Below, one piece after another: positions 1-9,960 of a stretch of DNA of 64,000 nt (positions are counted from its first letter, which is position 1; every line of letters starts with the position of its first letter). The notes beneath the pieces were generated by a model, which saw only the letters and a program-made list of their open reading frames with translations, was not told the origin of the DNA and did no database searches. This DNA comes from Gymnopilus junonius. Taxonomy: Eukaryota > Basidiomycota > Agaricomycetes > Agaricales > Galerinaceae. The stretch lies in the NCBI GenBank assembly GCA_015501075.1, contig JADNYJ010000111.1:1-64000 (forward strand), given 5' to 3'. Position numbers and translations under genes: made by a program.

Positions 1-141
1 GCTGTCACAGTCCTATAGTGTGTACCTAAGAATTTGAGACTAAGGAGAAGGATTTCATAAGGTATGTTGTTGGGCTCTTGTCGAGTGAGTCGAAGCATGA
101 AACAAATTACAGAAGTGAAATTCTGCCAGGAGATCCTTACT

Positions 142-477
142 TCACAATAAAATCCCTATGTTCACCGAGAGTAAAGTCATCAGGAAAATGGCCCTATCAT
201 GATCAGCTTCTACATCAGTATTCACTGCCTGTCGAGTAGTCTCTGGCTGTGTCGATTCCTCTCTACGTCTAATCTTGAGCCGCAAACGAAACCGATAGAG
301 GTACAATAGTGGTGCAATAGTACAGCCAGCCGAGGTTGGGTTGAAAATGGCCCTCAAATCAAACAGCACAGCGAAGCACCCTCCCACAACCACGGCAGTA
401 CCTATAAACCCAGCCCAAGGGCTGCTGTGCAGATTCCGCGCACAAAGGAGAGGCAACGAATCAGCGACGGAAGACAC
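142..477 (-). CDS. possible exon of a small membrane protein (unrecognised)
   Basis: An open frame of about 111 codons on the minus strand. It has one clear hydrophobic segment (around residues 21-45, containing GFIGTAVVVGGCFAVLF), followed by a basic stretch (RFRLRLKIRRREE) and a second short hydrophobic tail. This looks like a membrane helix with a positive cytosolic flank. The frame does not begin with ATG. Just upstream the same frame reads another hydrophobic stretch, then a single TGA, so this may be an internal exon or a piece with a lost base. I do not recognise the family. It could also be chance: there is no splice-site proof and no motif. Confidence 0.25.
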   Translation of the reverse strand: MSSVADSLPLLCARNLHSSPWAGFIGTAVVVGGCFAVLFDLRAIFNPTSAGCTIAPLLYLYRFRLRLKIRRREESTQPETTRQAVNTDVEADHDRAIFLMTLLSVNIGILL

Positions 478-1015
478 TCAAAAGCGTAATTCCTTGTGTA
501 ATGAGCCGTATACAGGTAACATGAGTAGAAGCATAGAGATAAATGGGTAGAACAGCGAGTGTTAGTTTACCCCTCAGCTTTCAAGCTTCAAGACTGGAGG
601 CTGGTGGGAGTACGAAGGACGAAGGGAAATTTCACGCATTTTGGATTATTGTCATCATGTGACTGATTGGACGCATCACGGGGCCATGCTGAGACGCGAC
701 GCGACGCGCAGGCCCGCAGAACCTCCATCTCTGATCTCATCCTTCCATTGGAGTATGTACTTATTTCAATTATAAATTCTAGCAAATACAATCGTGAGTG
801 CCAGTAGTATGAGGCTGAGGGTGAGTGTGAGTGTGCGAACGTGAATGTGAATGTGAGTGATATAGACTACAGCTACTATAACTTTTAAGTATTAGTCTAA
901 GTAATAATAAAAATCCAAAATCCTGTCGATATCCCGTCATGCATATTGTCAATGACAACTACAACCTCCTACTCCCACTCTTACGCCTGTCCACCTGCCT
1001 TCTCCCTTCTCTCTT
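478..1015. other. stretch without a recognisable gene
   Basis: I see no supported gene here. A short run of GTGAGTGTGA-type simple repeats lies at about 810-860. The rest is moderately AT-rich. Confidence 0.5.
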
Positions 1016-1844
1016 CTACTCCGTATTCGACCCTGCCCCCGCCGCCTCCACCGATCCAGTACCGCCCATCCTCCGATACACCTTATAACTAAAATAAGTA
1101 GGTTGATAAACCAACTCCTTCTTATCCTTCTTCTTTGAACTCGGATGTTTCTTCTCTGGTCTGCCTTTTCCCTTGCTCCCGCCCTCACCCCCGCCTGTGA
1201 CCTCGGCCATGCCTTTACCCATGCCCTCACCTCCGCCCTTGAGGTGGTCGTGGTCGTCAGCCCTGGCATTGTATCGGCGTTGGCGTTGGCGTCAGCCTGA
1301 ATCTTCCTCCTCCCGCGCCTCCCCCTCCCGCGTTTCCCGCGCTTGCCTTTCCATACTGTGCCTGTGCGGCCTATGTAGATGGTTTTGTAGGCTTTGGGGG
1401 GCTTTTGGGTTTGGTGTGGATTTTGGTGTTGGGTTGATGTTGGGTTTGGTGTTGGGAGGATAAAGAGGTGGATGTGGGTGTGTGTTGCGGCGTGTGTCGC
1501 GAGGGTGTGGAAGGTCGAGAGGTGGGTGATTGAAATGATTGAGGTGACTGAGGCGACGTAGGCAAAGCCGATATCGAAGTTAACATCAAAGACGACTCTG
1601 AAGTTGTTCTCGCAGGCAACGCCGCCGTCGAAGACGGTGGAGGCATAACAGCCCACAATCTCGACCTCACCTTCTTCTCCGAAGGTCCCTTGGGTCTTAT
1701 ACTCGACGGCCGCAGGGCGTACTTGAACGCCGGACGCGAGTTGTAGGTCTTCCCTTCTCCTAGGACAGTTTCGAGTTCTATTTTATCCTGGGGTTCTTTC
1801 TTCTGCGTCTGCATGTGCGTTCGCCTCTGTGGCTTTTTACCCAT
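1016..1844 (-). CDS. probable continuation of the Tpt1-like gene's low-complexity tail
   Basis: Downstream of the Tpt1-like domain the minus strand stays open in shifting frames. One frame (to about 1371) begins with a basic segment containing KKPQRRTHMQTQKKEPQDK, then a conserved-looking patch (RPAFKYALRPSSIRPKG), then a Ser/Pro/Thr-rich tail. Another frame ends at 1016 with a Lys-rich segment and YQPTYFSYKVYRRMGG. The pieces probably belong to one long C-terminal extension whose frame is broken by an unmarked intron or missing bases, as elsewhere in this window. They could instead be a separate small gene. No domain is recognised. Confidence 0.3.
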
Positions 1845-3575
1845 CGCAGCTCCCGCACCACCACCCGCACGAGGCGCAGCGCCAGCATAGCAGCTCTGGA
1901 GCGGCGGTGGAACGTCCTCCGTTTCTCAAACACCCACTGCGCTTGGGGATGTCTATACCCCGTCACGAACTGCGGTGTCCTCTCCCTCCTCGGGCGGGGG
2001 AAGGAGGGGATAAGTGGGGAGTGCGGGTGCCAGGGTTTGAGAATCCCGCCGGGGGTGTAGGGGCCTGTTTGGAGGAGTGGGAGGGGTGGGTGTCGGGGTG
2101 AAGGTGAAGGTGAAGAATCTGAGGGTGATAGAGGAAGAGGAGGCAAGGAATAACGAGCTCGTACGACTTTAACTCTCGTCCCGTCTTTAAGGGTCTTGAA
2201 GCTTATTTCTGGAAGTCTCCATACAGGTCTTTGAACATCGAATGGAGAGCGGCGTTGGATCTCTTCTTCAGCTTGTTCTAAAACTTGATGAGCTTCTTCC
2301 ACTGTGCGCTGGTCCCCAGTGCCACTCCTTTCAGTGCCAGTGCCAGTGCCTGCGCCACCTTCACTTGCACCCGTACCCGCACTCGCACTCGCATCCCCAC
2401 CAACCTTACCAACCCCCTCCCTCAAATCCACAAACCCATGCACCCCCCTCCCAAGCAACGGCAACAACGTCTTCCTCCTCCCACTCGCATCATAATCATC
2501 CGGCTCCAGCGGCCACCTCTTCACCATCGTCACCCCGTCCTCGCCCCACAAATGCGTCTTCCTCGCCTCCACGAGCTCGACGCGCGCGAAAAGCTCGGGG
2601 GGGATGAGGTTCAGATGGTTCCCTTTGGTTACGAGGGGCGTGAAGCGGGAGATGTGGGATGAGATTTGGACGAGGTATGAGAAGCGCAGCCCGGAGAGGA
2701 TGCATTTTTGGATGTCGATGAATATGAATACTTGGGATTCGGGGGAGGGGTCTAGAAGGGGGAAGGGGTTAGGTTTTTTTGCTATGGTTTGCGTTGTGGG
2801 AGGGGAAGGGTGCGTACTGTCGATGTAATCCTCGGTTTGGATCGTGCGGTCTATTTGGATGTATTCTTTACCGAGAAGAGGGATTCCTGATCGGGCTGGA
2901 CAATGAAAAAACAGAGAGAGAGAGAAATCAGACTTTATAAACAGGGAAAAGCAGGGGGGAGAGGTGAAGGCATAACATACATATATGGCCATTCCATTCC
3001 TCCAGGGTAGTTTTGTACACAGCCATTCGTATACCGTGGACGAGACGACATGGGAGGAGAGTGTATTTCCGTTCCTGTTTGGAGTAAAAATTTTGGTTTT
3101 AGTTTTAATGTTTTTTTTTGGAAGTAAGGGATTGGAGGGGGTACTTACATCCCAGAGTCTTGCGCGGATCCACCAGGCCTCTGCGCCTTTTAAAGGATCA
3201 AAGAGGAGCTCGAAACGGTATTTCCCATCGCTCTCTATGAGTTCCTGTAGGTCTATGAGGTCCATTGAACGGAAGTGGGGGTAGTTGAGCTAAGAAAACA
3301 AACGAGAAAGAACATCAGAAACACAATTCTACAAGAAAGTAAAAGTGAAAAGAAAAAAAGAAGAAAAGAAAGAGGACCGACCACTGGCGAACGGGGAGAT
3401 ACCCATCCGGTCTGACATCCAGCCCCGCTTCCTTGGCAGCGTTACCTCGGAGGAGATAGAGGAGGGTATTGAAGACCTGTAAGCGTGCCTGGTTTCTCTG
3501 GGGCGCATGGGGGGTCTGGGGCCAATGGGGTAAGAGTATACGGGTGTGTGGCAGGGTGCGGTGGTGTGCAGGCAT
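1778..3575 (-). CDS. tRNA 2'-phosphotransferase (Tpt1/KptA)-like protein, extended
   Basis: Tpt1 enzymes remove the 2'-phosphate left at the splice junction of ligated tRNAs, using NAD+. The first exon (ATG at 3575) contains the family signature as LLYLLRGNAAKEAGLDVRPDGYL. Next comes the WWIRA block after RFELLFDP (about 3150-3290). An HGT-like block reads VHGIRMAVYKTTLEEW (about 3000-3060). The C-terminal block has VFIFIDIQK and later TKG...IPPELFARVEL (about 2570-2740). Introns lie near 3290-3385, 3075-3148 and 2897-2975. Two oddities stand out. The usual Arg-His pair after the first helix appears as Arg-Gly, and the protein continues for several hundred residues of Ser/Pro/Gly-rich sequence, whereas the family is normally about 200-280 residues. 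It is divergently paired with the APP1 gene, 543 bases away. Family assignment is fairly sure; activity is doubtful. The exact 3' end is uncertain. Confidence 0.62.
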
Positions 3576-4118
3576 TTTGAGGTGAGAGCGAGAGCAGGAT
3601 TGGGGGTAGGAGTAGAAGTAGCAGGGCTAAATGAGGCCTGCTTGAGTGTGTGTGTGGCTTTGGGAAGGAGAGAAGGCGTCCGGCGGTGAGGGTGCATCGA
3701 CCAAGAAGGCTCATGGGCTTGTTCGGTGGCAAATTGACCTGGAAAAGGAGGTTGTTTGAGTGGCCCTTGCAAGAATTCGAATGAACTGACATATGTGCAC
3801 CCAGAGGAGCTCTTCAACAAATGTTCGCCGGTGATGGTGAGTGTTGACAAAGTTTTCGGGCGCAAGACGAAATTTCCGAAATGGGTTAACGGCGGGTCAC
3901 GATCATAAATGACCAACGTCAGCGTGAACGCTTTACCGGTAATCTCTTTCTTTCTTAGTCTCTCTACATGTTTTCTAGACTGACATACATAGGTTTGCCT
4001 TTAACCTTACCCTATCGCTCATATAATCCCGGCACTGCCTAAACTCCTAGTATCAGGCTAAAAAAGCTGTTCGTGTCCTTCCTTCTTTGATCCAAAAATA
4101 ACGCTCACGACTACCACC
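3576..4118. promoter_or_regulatory. shared divergent promoter region between the Tpt1-like gene and APP1
   Basis: 543 bases separate the two outward-facing start codons. No TATA box or other motif is clear. The minus strand has further open sequence up to about 3916 that could be an upstream exon of the Tpt1-like gene, but it shows no conserved block. Confidence 0.3.
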
Positions 4119-7100
4119 ATGTCTGAAGATATGTCCTCCTCATGGAAATACCTCTCCTCAGCGCACTCCCGTATATCTTCCCTGAAAGGCTACATCGCCA
4201 ACCACCGCGAAGCCGCCGCTGGGCCTGGGTCGGGGTCGGGGTCTGGGTCAGGTCCATGGCGATCATCGTCGCCTGGGCAGTTCACGCCGAATTATAGCCC
4301 TGATATGCACCAGCAGGAATTTCAGGGTCAGCCTCAGCCTCAACCTCAACCTCAGCAGGAGGAGAGCCCGAGACAGAGCTGGCGCGCGTGGGCGGGGCAG
4401 AAAATTCGCGCGGGTGCTGCGAAGAGGAGAGGCGGGCATGGCAGTGCGGGGAATGGAACCACGGAGGTGGTCAATGTCTTCCCTGGCTGGGCTGTCAGAA
4501 GGTATAATAATGCAGATAGTTCTTCTGAATTTCAAAATCAAGGTGTGGCGTCCGTGTTGGCCTTTTTACTTAAGGTCTTACGCTTTGTCTTGTGTTGGTT
4601 ATTGTAGCGCCCAGACCGTTTGAACTGGAAGTTTTCGTTTCAGGGTACGCAATCACCCATCGGTCGCCGGAGAACATGAGTCGTGCCCAACGTGGATTTC
4701 TGAGGTTAGCAAAAGGTACAGCAACCTTACTTTAAATGACGCGCATGTACTAATTACCAATTCCCCCATCCCCTCCATAGGATTCGCCTCCCTCCCAAAA
4801 ATAATCGACTCGCCCTCAGATATCCTCCCCAACTCGACCTCCCTCACCCATTTAACACCTTCCACTGAGGCCCTCCTCGCATCTGTCACCCTCCCTCCCC
4901 GCCCAACAGAGATCACAGACGACTATGACGTAGAGGCCTTAGAAAGACAACTGCGGAAAGCAAAAAACGGAAATACAGAAGATGACTTGGACTCATCCAC
5001 CACGTCCTCGGGTTCCGTGTCGTCGTCGTCGTCGTCCCGCTCGTCGACTATGGATGTGAATACGAGTATGACATTATCGGCGTCGGGCACTGGTAGTGCA
5101 TATAGGACTTCTTACCCCTCATCATCATCACCCTCAACAATGACGACGACGACGACGACAACAACAACACAAGAAATGATCAAACGCCTGCACGCCAACC
5201 TCGAACAGCGCCTGCAACCCTTCTGGGCCTCCGTACTCCCCAACCGTACCGTCCGACTACACCTCTTCGCGTCTCCTCATCACACTCAGCCATCGGATAG
5301 CAGCAACACGATAAACGTCTCCGCCCTCCTCGCAGGCGCAGAATCCAACGGCGGCCCTCTGGCATCACAGGACGTTCAAACCGCTGCGGATGGGAGTTTT
5401 CAGGTGAGGTTTAGAGTGGGCTGGGAGGAGCTATGTGTTCATCCTAGGGCGCTGCATATTGCTTTTGATGAGAACTTGGGTTTAGGTTTTGTAGGTGGTG
5501 GTGCGGGGGGTGCGGGTGTTGGAAGTGACGGTGTTGGAGGGAGAATGGCGCTAAGGAGGGAGGAAGACCACGAGTTGCTAGTGGTTGTTCAGTTATTACC
5601 TCTACCCAACTCTTCCGATTCGCCCTCTTCTTCTCGAATATCCTTATCTTCCCCTTCCCCGTCCTCCCACCCTCCCTGTCCCCTCTTTTCACTCCACACC
5701 CTCCCCCCGAACACCCCTAACATCACTCACCCGCATCCCCATCACCCACTCCCCCATCCGCGTGATCTCCGATATTGACGACACCATCAAATTCTCCGGC
5801 ATCCTCTCTGGCGCGCGGGCGGTGTTCCATAACGTGTTTGTGAAGGATTTGAGGGATAATGTAATTCCGGGGATGGGGGAATGGTATACGGGTATGTGGA
5901 CGAGGGGGGTTCGGTTTCATTATGTTGTGAGTTTTTCTTTTCAGTTTTGGTTTTTGGTTTTTAGAAGGGGGAGGGGATGGAATTGTTCTGATTTTTTGTT
6001 TTGTTTTTTGCTTTCGCTTCTATAGTCGAATGGACCATTTGAACTCCTCCCGATTCTTAATGAATTTTTCGAGTTGTCTCAACTCCCTCCTGGTATGTTT
6101 TCTTCCTTTTTTTTTCTAATTCTAATTCTAAATTTTACTTACCTCACTCCTTTCTCTTCTTAGGTTCCATAAAACTGCGCTCGTACGCCGGCCGTTCACT
6201 GTTCAATGGTCTTCTTTCTGCACCTGCGGCGAGGAAGAGGGCTGGAGTGGTGGATGTGCTCGACGCTTTTCCCGAGAGCAAGTTTTTTTTGATTGGGGAT
6301 AGTGGGGAGCAGGATATGGAGTTGTATGCTGAGTGAGTTTTTCAGAGTCCTTATTTTAAGAAAAAATATTTTCTGTTGCTTTTTTCCTCGTTGCTTTGTT
6401 TTCGGCAATCTCACGTTCTTGTTTTTTTTTTTTTTTTTTTTTTGGCTGTGATTGATATTAACTATGATTTTTTAAATCCCTTTTAGTATCGCACGCGAAA
6501 GACCAAACCAGATTCTCGCCATATTCGTCCGAGATGCAAACGCATTCACATATGGCGGTCCCGAACCGCTGGAAGACCCAACAGGATGGAAAGCCGTCGT
6601 TTCTGGTGCGGCTGGCTCCAGACCGAGTGGACGCCCTCTGGTTCACAATGACAATAATAATTCTAATGCTAACGGTAGCGTGCCGACGGCTCCCGTGAGG
6701 AGCGACAGTGTCATGACGGGCACGTCGGTGAGTTCGGATGGGACGGCGTGGGAAGATATAATTACGGCGCTGTAGGGAATGGACACGGGGTGAGGCAAGA
6801 TAGTGCGACGCCGCTTGAGCCTCCCCGGCCGCAGTTCTGGTCTGATGGAAGTGCGTTCAGAGCGAATTTGAGGCAGCAGCAGAGTTCGAATTTTGCGATG
6901 AATAAGGATGGCGGTGGAGCGTTAAGCGCTGAACCGGAGCCGTTGATCGATTTTGTGATGATGGCGCTAGCGCCGATTTTTCGAAAACGCCGAGGACTAC
7001 TGCTGTGTCTGGGTTTACCAGTTCCCCGTCGCCACAAAGTCAACAACAACAACGCGGGCGGTCTGCGACGCCTACGCAATTGCAGACTGCGAAAATACCT

Positions 7101-7579
7101 CCCAAGCTCCAATCTCAATATATCACACAACCGCCTCCACCCACACCGCCTCCTACTACCACCGCTGCCTTCCCTCATTCATCTTCGCATTCTTACAGCA
7201 ACTTGCACTACCACCATCACCCCAACTCGTCGACTTCCTCTTTATCCTCAAACGCTTCTACCACCAATGGGTATGGAGGACATCAATTCGGGTCGGCGAC
7301 CAACCCGGGTCGAGGTACGTTAACACCCTCATCCATAGGTGCAGCAGGTTTAAGTTTTGCGGACGCGGAGCCGCCCAGGAAGAAAGGCAGCGTGAGTCCA
7401 GGTTCGGGAGCAGTAGTGGTGGTAGTATGACGGAAAATGAGAAGAAGAGACATGAGTTGCAGTTGAGAGTGTGGCGTGCGAGGACACAGATCCCGGGGAA
7501 TGTGATGTTGAGGGTGTTCAGGGATCCTGGGGAGTGTGTGGGTGAGGCAGGGGAGATTTTGGATAGGGAGGGGGCGTGA
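4119..7579 (+). CDS. APP1: APP1-type phosphatidate phosphatase (actin patch protein 1 family)
   Basis: APP1 is an Mg2+-dependent phosphatidate phosphatase that makes diacylglycerol at cortical actin patches during endocytosis. The start is ATG 4119 (CACCATG). Exons run about 4119-4542, 4608-4715, 4781-5926, 6026-6092, 6164-6332 and from 6487. The N-terminal block reads VVNVFPGWAVRRY, then FVSGYAITHRSPENMSRAQR. The haloacid-dehalogenase-like catalytic motif DxDxT is DIDDT at about 5775 (VISDIDDTIKFSGI), followed by FHYVSNGPFELLP, LRSYAGRSLFNGLL and the late motif FFLIGDSGEQDMELYA. A serine- and proline-rich tail ends with KRHELQLRVWRART...FRDPGECVGEAGEIL and stop TGA 7577-7579. The frame must shift within 5590-5740, near 6770, near 6960 and at about 7407. 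The last shift is confirmed by the duplicated fragment at 12.9 kb, which has one more base. The gene may be intact in life (consensus errors) or its tail may be decaying. Confidence 0.85.
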
Positions 7580-7651
7580 GGTTGGTGGAATGGATTGAGT
7601 TGAGTGTTGATTATGTCAGTGGAGGGTGTTTTATTTTTTTCATTGGTCGTA

Positions 7652-8353
7652 CTATGATTCGTCGGGAGTTTGAAACGATGGCGAGTTTGAAACGACCCTG
7701 CTCCTGCCTCTCTACCTCACTCCTTTGCTCTAGAAAAAATCACATAAATACTAGACCTTTTGGCCTTTAAGATGGTGTAGAAATTTTCTCAGAGAATGCT
7801 GTGGATGAGAAAGATATCGGACAGATGAGAAGTTCATTACATCAAAGCAGTCAATGTAATGAGATCATTAGTTAGATCTAGCCAGATCCTAATGAGCGGT
7901 CATGCCAAAATTTTACAGGCAGTTTCAGTACCTTTAGGTGAGTATCCATGCCAAATTTCATGTCAATTCTCGCAGTATTGCATTCAGAAAACCTGGAGGA
8001 CCATTCAGAGTCCAATCCAGAGTGACAGACGTGATGAGCATTCAAGCTCCGCTTAGACCTTCTATTTACTCACTGATGCTACTGCCAGCATGCCGTCTAT
8101 TCGGCTTGTCAGCAAAACTTCAAATGAACCGTGACTGCTATGTGACTCTCGTTTCAATCTCCCCATCCTTTCACTTTTGAGACGCGGAAATGCTCCTGTT
8201 GCTTGCACTTTCAACTTTTCGTTAAAAACATTTTACGAATCCAAAGAGAATGTAAAGTTGTACATCTCTGTAAAATTTTAGCTCTCTAGAGCATGTGTAA
8301 AATTTGATATCGATTTTTCTATGTTTCCGTTTCAAACTCCCGACGAATCATAG
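7652..8353. mobile_element. Tc1/mariner-type MITE, 702 bp, 26-bp perfect terminal inverted repeats
   Basis: The left end reads CTATGATTCGTCGGGAGTTT and continues GAAACG (7652-7677). The right end (8328-8353) is its exact reverse complement. Both outer flanks are the dinucleotide TA, the target duplication of Tc1/mariner transposons. The equivalent position in unit 2 of the local duplication (about 13215-13225) lacks the element, so it went in after the duplication or was lost there. The core has only short unrelated open frames and no transposase, so it is non-autonomous. A second GTTTGAAACG copy sits just inside the left end (about 7685). Confidence 0.85.
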
Positions 8354-9872
8354 TAGTTGTAGTAGATACCTACCCACACCCCGATTTACCATGTACGTAC
8401 ATATGTTAGAGCTACAATTATTTTATTCTTTGGATCATGGGTGTGCATCGGGATCCTCGGCGAGTCAGTAAGATCAGTAGGAGTACTAAGAGAGAGCTAC
8501 CTTACGAATAATGACGTTATTCCGTCGCTTGGTAGATTAGCAGTGGTGCAGTTCCGTTGGCAAGGTTAAATTGCTTTTTTTTGTGAATTGATTCGACTGG
8601 ATAAGACCTAGAATAATTCTGGCTTAGCTATTACAATTACAACTCGTCAGCGCTGAGTAATACTAAGTCAGCTATGTGCATCGATTATAAATGCCTCGCA
8701 CTAAGTACTAAGTGCGTCGGGGAACTACTTCTTTGTCTCCGAGAAGCTACACTATATATAGTCGGGGCATGCAAAATTTTCATTTTTTCAAGGATTAGTG
8801 ATCTTAAATCTCAATATTTAAAAGAGATATTTTGTGCCAATACTTACAGTTGTACTTTACGCTTTCTCTGAATTTATTGAAGCTTTTAAGAATTAAATGA
8901 GGGTCTCGGGCAATGACCGAGGATCGAGGTCTAGATGCGAATTGGCTGTCACTGGCATGTCACTGTGGGATTTCTGCTGCTACGAAACCATTTCTGTCAC
9001 GCCTTTGGTAAAATCTTGCATTGAAACAGAAATCATCTTGGAGCAATCAACGCGTTAACATAGCAGCCGAAACACACTTTCGCCCACTTCCGTATGGATA
9101 ACTATTTTTTGATAATGAAAACTCAGACGCAGAATATTATAGGTCACATTTGTTTGCCTGAGACCCCTAACCGGTGGCATCACACGCTGTCCATTTCTCG
9201 CTTCCATTGCTTCATTTGCGGTACATTGTCCCGGTCATCAGATCGTCAGATTTAATTTTATTCGAATATTTTTTCGGCCGGTGCACCACACGATGTGGCG
9301 GCGAGGAGTAACTCAGGAATGTCGTTTCTTGCAGATGGGTCTGTCATCGAAGTACAGCTCGACATACTCAGTGCTTTTTTTAACGACCAGCTTCAAAGAT
9401 GATCCACAAAGTAATGCTTGAATGGGAAGTTAATTCAGATAGCGATATCTAAAGCCTAAGTATAAGTTGACAATCCATGCTGGCGATGGGCGTTGTCACA
9501 CGGTGTATTTTAACATTATTGATCAATGATGGAAAAAATGTGGTCAAAACGCAAAATTTAAATGAATAACAGGATACTGTAAGACAGGGAGCTCTTTTTC
9601 TTTAATCCATGAAACAGTTCTATTGTTACTTGGTTGTTTGAATCCCAAAGCGGAAAGTGATTTCTGGTGATCCGAGGTGATGAAGGCGGGGTTGACGAGG
9701 CCGCAAAAGGAAGCATAAGACCCGATATATCCGTACCCGAGCTCGGGGATGTTGTCTATGCTGCGGCAGAAGGTGATGGCGGCACATCTTTGCTCCTGCT
9801 ACCCATAAACGAGAAGCTGGTCATCACATTCCTCACGATATTCATCTCACAGGACCCACTTCCCTGAAGCTT

Positions 9873-9880
9873 ATATATAA
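9873..9880 (+). promoter_or_regulatory. TATA box of MFS1
   Basis: ATATATAA lies about 80 bases before the MFS1 start codon. The same box and flanks (CTGAARCTT before, AGTAGAAAA-like after) are kept before MFS2, although surrounding non-coding DNA has diverged. That supports a functional core promoter. Confidence 0.55.
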
Positions 9881-9960
9881 ACTAGAAAACACGTCGATGG
9901 AGTCCTTCAAATCATCCGGGTCTTACTCCCTCGTCCATTGTCTTCTCGTTGGCAAGAACG

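Larger units (their letters stand above)
7580..9960. other. intergenic region upstream of MFS1, holding the MITE
   Basis: Apart from the MITE at 7652-8353 I see no gene here. Parts of the sequence (8360-8460, 9160-9250, 9360-9420, 9840-9960) align with the intergenic region upstream of MFS2, so this is duplicated non-coding DNA. It ends in the MFS1 promoter. Confidence 0.6.
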
